Notes under the pieces: generated by a model
Databases searched by the model: none
What the model was told of the DNA's origin: nothing
What the model saw: the letters and a program-made list of their open reading frames with translations, nothing else
NCBI GenBank assembly: GCA_937868145.1
Contig: CALMMH010000952.1
Span: forward strand, 1-5,025
Source of the DNA: an uncultured Phycisphaerales bacterium
GTDB taxonomy: Bacteria; Planctomycetota; Phycisphaerae; Sedimentisphaerales; Anaerobacaceae
Direction: 5' to 3'
Length of the DNA stretch: 5,025 nucleotides
In this document: positions 1 through 5,025 of the stretch, in pieces
Numbering within the stretch: the stretch's first letter is position 1
How the letters are laid out: each line of letters begins with the position of its first letter
Made by a program: the position numbers and the translations under genes

Positions 1-2940
<2,940 letters not shown>

Positions 2941-2960
2941 CGACCTCCGCATGCGCAAAA

Positions 2961-2997
2961 GAAAACATCGAGTAACATGGCGCTACCCGATGTTTTC
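2961..2997 (+). terminator. Candidate intrinsic terminator after secA, possibly bidirectional
   Basis: GAAAACATCG (2961-2970) and CGATGTTTTC (2988-2997) are a perfect 10-bp inverted repeat. It extends by GTA/TAC (2972-2974 with 2984-2986) across one mismatch, leaving a 9-base loop. It begins 20 bases after the secA stop. On the + strand the T run lies inside the stem and is followed by CC, so the U-tract is short. Read on the - strand, the arm continues as TTTTCTTTTGC, a better U-rich tail. The stem base is AT-rich, so termination strength is uncertain, but position and symmetry support a terminator. Confidence 0.5.
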
Positions 2998-3004
2998 CGG
3001 AGGG

Positions 3005-3070
3005 GAGAAAAATCATTTTCTTGGGTTGCTTTCGGTATCGACAATTCCGCCGAACCACTTGAGCCCAAGA
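3005..3070 (+). other. Nested stem structure with a competing AT-rich hairpin
   Basis: TCTTGGGTT (3019-3027) pairs with AGCCCAAGA (3062-3070) over 9 positions, including one G-U. Inside it, TTCGG (3031-3035) pairs with CCGAA (3050-3054), which makes two stacked stems with an internal loop. A separate hairpin, GAGAAAA/TTTTCTT (3005-3011 with 3016-3022, loop ATCA), uses bases 3019-3022, so it excludes the outer stem. A T-rich stretch (3076-3082) follows. This could be an RNA element, a second part of the secA 3' end, or chance pairing. I recognise no known RNA family. Confidence 0.3.
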
Positions 3071-3132
3071 TCCTATTTTCTTGTCTATAAAGGATACGGC
3101 GAAAGACGACTGAAGTTCGGCTCTCCGCAGAG

Positions 3133-3158
3133 AATCTGGCCGAAACGGAAGATTTTTT
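3133..3158 (+). terminator. Second terminator-like hairpin with T run, mid-intergenic
   Basis: AATCT (3133-3137) pairs with AGATT (3150-3154). After a GG/A internal loop, CCG pairs with CGG around an AAA loop. The 3' arm runs into T6 (3153-3158), leaving four unpaired T. This resembles a small intrinsic terminator. The alternative pairing TTCGG (3116-3120) with CCGAA (3140-3144) would disrupt it. It could be a backup stop for secA readthrough or the end of a short transcript. The stem is short, so the call is weak. Confidence 0.3.
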
Positions 3159-3271
3159 GCGAGGGTCTTTTGCCTAATCTCAGGGCAGAAACTCCTAATT
3201 GTCGGACGGGATTCCAGAGTGAGGGAGGCTTCGATATCTGCGGACATTTCCCCCCGTAGGTCAATGGCGGA

Positions 3272-3288
3272 TTGAACCCGGGATTCAA
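3272..3288. promoter_or_regulatory. Imperfect 17-bp palindrome, possible operator
   Basis: TTGAACCCGGGATTCAA is symmetric about position 3280 with a single mismatched pair (C3277/A3283). Its centre lies 28 bases upstream of the TTGACA hexamer at 3308, a position suited to an activator site. No matching second copy is visible in the window, and no regulator is encoded in it, so assignment as an operator is inference. Confidence 0.3.
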
Positions 3289-3307
3289 CGGGGAATTCCG
3301 TTTCCGC

Positions 3308-3338
3308 TTGACATTCCCAGGCATTGATGACATGGTAT
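3308..3338 (+). promoter_or_regulatory. Candidate sigma-70-type promoter for the PAS-domain gene
   Basis: A perfect TTGACA -35 hexamer occupies 3308-3313. The -10 region is poor: CATGGT (3331-3336, 17-base spacing) or TGGTAT (3333-3338, 19-base spacing) each match TATAAT at only three of six positions. If used, transcription would start near 3345, giving a leader of about 125 bases before the ATG at 3470. A weak -10 element would suit an activator-dependent promoter. Confidence 0.3.
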
Positions 3339-3364
3339 CGCCTGTGACGGACCGCAGAAAGCAA

Positions 3365-3407
3365 CCGGTCGCGATGGGGACGATTCCTCATCGGGATCGC
3401 GGGCCGG
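3365..3407 (+). other. GC-rich leader hairpin upstream of the PAS gene
   Basis: CCGG (3365-3368) pairs with CCGG (3404-3407), then CGCGAT (3370-3375) pairs with ATCGCG (3396-3401). Inside, GGGGA (3376-3380) pairs with TCCTC (3385-3389) around a CGAT loop, with one G-U. An alternative inner hairpin, CGATGGGGA (3372-3380) with TTCCTCATCG (3385-3393), competes with it. The in-frame ATG at 3374 would be buried in the stem, which argues against its use as a start. Hairpins arise easily in GC-rich DNA, so function is uncertain. Confidence 0.35.
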
Positions 3408-3428
3408 GTCGATGGAGGCGTGGGTCCT

Positions 3429-3449
3429 GGAGAAGCGGCGGCGCTTCCC
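3429..3449 (+). other. Second leader hairpin, 20 bases before the ATG
   Basis: GAAGCG (3432-3437) pairs perfectly with CGCTTC (3442-3447) around the tetraloop GCGG. GG (3429-3430) and CC (3448-3449) extend the stem past a bulged A. It sits just upstream of the preferred ATG at 3470, where it could affect ribosome access. No T run follows, so it is not a terminator. Confidence 0.35.
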
Positions 3450-3469
3450 TGAATGGTGCAGGTCTAAGG

Positions 3470-5025
3470 ATGGGCGACATACACGGACAGGTGGCGACAG
3501 ATGAGAAGCAGGAGGAGCGGGGACTCCGTACGGCTGCCGAGCAGAGCTTTCCCGAACTGCTGATCGATTCGCTGCCGTGCACGTTTGTGGTCATCGATCC
3601 GAAGCTTCGGCTTGTCCGGTGGAACAGGCACTTCCGGATTGTCAGTGAATACTCCGATCAAGAACTTGCGTCCATGTCCATCCTGGATGTGGTTGGCGAG
3701 GCGCACAAGGCGGACATGGCAAGAGCCATGCAGCAGGTTCTCGATGGCCATCCAGTTCGGATGGACCATATGGGTCGGACACGAAGCGGCCGGATTGTGC
3801 CGGTCTTCGTGGTCTGCCAGCGGGTGACGATCGCGGGCCTGACCTGCATCATGGGAACCGGTTGGGACGCCACGCAACACCGGTTGACCGAACTGACGCT
3901 GGCCGATGAGCGGAGCGTGCTGAGCACGCTGATCGACAACCTGCCGGACGCCATCTACATCAAGGATCGGGAAAGCCGTTTTGTCCTGTGCAACCGGGCG
4001 GTGCTGCGGCGCAAAGGAGTCGAATCTCTGTCGGAAATCGTGGGGCGGACCGATTTCGACTTCTATCCCGCGGATCAGGCGAAGAACGTGTATGCCGACG
4101 AGCAGGACGTGATGAAGACCGGCCGGCCCATCATCAACCTGGAGCGGTGCGTCATCGACCGGGTCACCGGCCGGCCCACATGGAACCTGACGACGAAGGT
4201 GCCGCTGCAGAACGCGGCTCATGAGGCCGTCGGCATCGTGGGCATCGGCCGCGACATCACCGAGCGAAAGCAGGCGGAAGAAGCGTACCATGCGATCGTG
4301 GATCATTCCCTTCAGGGCCTGGTCGTCATGCAGAACATGAAGGTTGTCTTCGCCAACCGGGCGATGGCGAAGATCTCCGGGTACACGATCGACGAGATGC
4401 TCGACGTGTCCGGCAGGCGGTTGCAGGAATTCGTCCATCCCTTGGATCGGGAGATGGTCTGGAGGAACCACCAGACTCGTCTGACCGGGGAGTCCCTGCT
4501 TGATCAGTACGAGTTTCGCGTGATTCGCAAGGATGGTTCGGTCCGATGGGTCGAGATCATGACGAGCCGGATCGATTATCAGGGCTTGCCGGCGATCCAG
4601 GCCGCCTGCATCGATGTGACGGAGCGTCATCGGGCGCAGGAAGCCCTGCGGCGCAGCGAGGCCCGCAACATGGCGCTGCTGAACGCCAATCCGGACCTGA
4701 TGTTCCGGCTCACCCGGGGCGGCATGTTCCTGGACTGCAAGCTTTCGAAGGACGACGCCGTGTCCGTCTCGCCCGCGCAGTTCGTGGGCAAGCACCTGGA
4801 CGAGGTGTTTCCCGCGTCCACCGCGAGAACTCTGATGCAGCTCATTCAGGCGGCGATCGACACGGGACAGGTGCAGACGCTCGAATACAGTCTCCCCCGC
4901 ACGGAGAACGAGAGTTCCGATTTTGAGTGCCGGCTTGTGGCCTGCGCGGAACAGGAAGTGGTCGCCATCGTTCGGGACATCTCGGACCGGAGACGGGCCG
5001 AAAAGCTGGCGAAAGTGCAGCGGGA
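3470..5025 (+). CDS. Multi-PAS-domain sensory protein, probable signal-transduction kinase or cyclase (3' end missing)
   Basis: The frame is open from an ATG at 3470 to the window end (518 full codons, no stop). Four PAS domains are visible. PAS1 covers residues about 26-135 (LLIDSLPCTFVVID, then VRWN). PAS2 covers about 144-267 (LIDNLPDAIYIKDRESRF, GRTDFDFYP, ending GIGRDITERKQAEE). PAS3 covers about 273-387 (AIVDHSLQGLVV, FANRAMAKISGY, RKDGSVRWVE, ending IDVTERHRAQEA). PAS4 covers about 391-509 (ALLNANPDLMFRL, ending VRDISDRRRAEKL). PAS domains bind small ligands or cofactors, or relay signals. The D-I-T-E-R-style ends are typical helical linkers between PAS modules and outputs. No signal peptide or membrane segment is seen, so the visible part is cytosolic. 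The output domain is outside the window. In-frame ATGs at 3332 and 3374 would add a Gly/Arg/Trp-rich tail that does not look coding, so 3470 is preferred, although AAGG directly abuts it and is badly spaced as a ribosome binding site. Confidence 0.9.
   Translation, partial: MGDIHGQVATDEKQEERGLRTAAEQSFPELLIDSLPCTFVVIDPKLRLVRWNRHFRIVSEYSDQELASMSILDVVGEAHKADMARAMQQVLDGHPVRMDHMGRTRSGRIVPVFVVCQRVTIAGLTCIMGTGWDATQHRLTELTLADERSVLSTLIDNLPDAIYIKDRESRFVLCNRAVLRRKGVESLSEIVGRTDFDFYPADQAKNVYADEQDVMKTGRPIINLERCVIDRVTGRPTWNLTTKVPLQNAAHEAVGIVGIGRDITERKQAEEAYHAIVDHSLQGLVVMQNMKVVFANRAMAKISGYTIDEMLDVSGRRLQEFVHPLDREMVWRNHQTRLTGESLLDQYEFRVIRKDGSVRWVEIMTSRIDYQGLPAIQAACIDVTERHRAQEALRRSEARNMALLNANPDLMFRLTRGGMFLDCKLSKDDAVSVSPAQFVGKHLDEVFPASTARTLMQLIQAAIDTGQVQTLEYSLPRTENESSDFECRLVACAEQEVVAIVRDISDRRRAEKLAKVQR

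Larger units (their letters stand above)
2941..3469. other. Intergenic region of 529 bases with several candidate RNA structures and regulatory sites
   Basis: No convincing protein gene lies here. The base composition is visibly richer in A and T than the flanking genes, especially 2957-3240. Short open frames on both strands give compositionally random peptides without recognisable domains. No tRNA or rRNA is seen, and I recognise no known riboswitch class. The stretch holds a secA-proximal hairpin, a nested stem structure, a second terminator-like hairpin, an imperfect palindrome, a -35-like hexamer and two leader hairpins, listed separately. The simplest reading is the end of the secA transcript followed by the promoter and leader of the PAS gene. 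A small RNA between them is possible but unproven. Confidence 0.7.

Noticed and set aside
2951..3259. 102-codon + strand frame in the intergenic region
   Set aside because: It starts without a ribosome binding site, spans two terminator-like hairpins, and its peptide has no recognisable domain or coding-type composition.
3125..3358. CCGCAGA at 3125 and 3352, with its complement TCTGCGG at 3237
   Set aside because: Seven-base matches in a few hundred bases are expected by chance, and no consistent structure uses all three.
3332..3469. Upstream in-frame ATGs (3332 and 3374) as starts of the PAS gene
   Set aside because: The added residues are Gly/Arg/Trp/Ser-rich with no PAS-like content, lack a ribosome binding site, and coincide with two stable hairpins. 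They remain possible because no stop intervenes until 3257.
3464..4795. Long - strand open frame of 443 codons opposite the PAS gene
   Set aside because: Its codons are exactly in register with the + strand PAS codons, so a stop would need TTA, CTA or TCA on the + strand, which are rare in this GC-rich gene. Its peptide shows no domain and is His/Arg/Asp-rich, while the + strand has clear PAS domains. It ends at the CTA at 3464-3466, just outside the PAS coding region.

Overview
The window comes from a GC-rich bacterium and holds two long protein genes on the + strand. They are separated by 529 bases of less GC-rich, non-coding DNA. Both genes are cut by the window edges: the first lacks its 5' end and the second its 3' end. 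The lineage is uncertain. An enlarged SecA with a C-terminal SEC-C zinc motif, next to a multi-PAS sensory protein, would suit a Planctomycetota-type organism (Phycisphaerae or relatives). That is an impression from sequence style, not a demonstrated placement.

Region 1 (1-2940) is secA, the ATPase motor of the general secretion pathway, open from the first base. All helicase-type ATPase motifs expected in this part of the protein are present, followed by the scaffold, the two-helix finger, a Gln-rich linker and a zinc-binding tail. Two features make it unusually large. One is a charged, coiled-coil-like insertion of about 60 residues between nucleotide-binding domain 1 and the preprotein cross-linking domain (about 217-402). 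The other is a run of five copies of a Trp-Ala motif module with a 57-67 residue period (1621-2481), where ordinary SecA has one equivalent segment. The five-copy expansion is the most interesting feature of the window.

Region 2 (2941-3469) carries no convincing gene. It holds a perfect 10-bp inverted repeat just after secA (likely terminator), a nested two-stem structure with a competing hairpin (3005-3070), a second terminator-like hairpin with a T6 run (3133-3158), an imperfect 17-bp palindrome (3272-3288), a perfect TTGACA -35 box (3308-3313), and two GC-rich hairpins just before the next start codon. The layout suggests that secA transcription ends here and the next gene has its own promoter and a structured leader.

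Region 3 (3470-5025, running off the end) encodes a soluble sensory protein with at least four PAS domains in tandem. Its output domain lies beyond the window; a histidine kinase or GGDEF module would be typical. Nothing ties it functionally to secA beyond adjacency.
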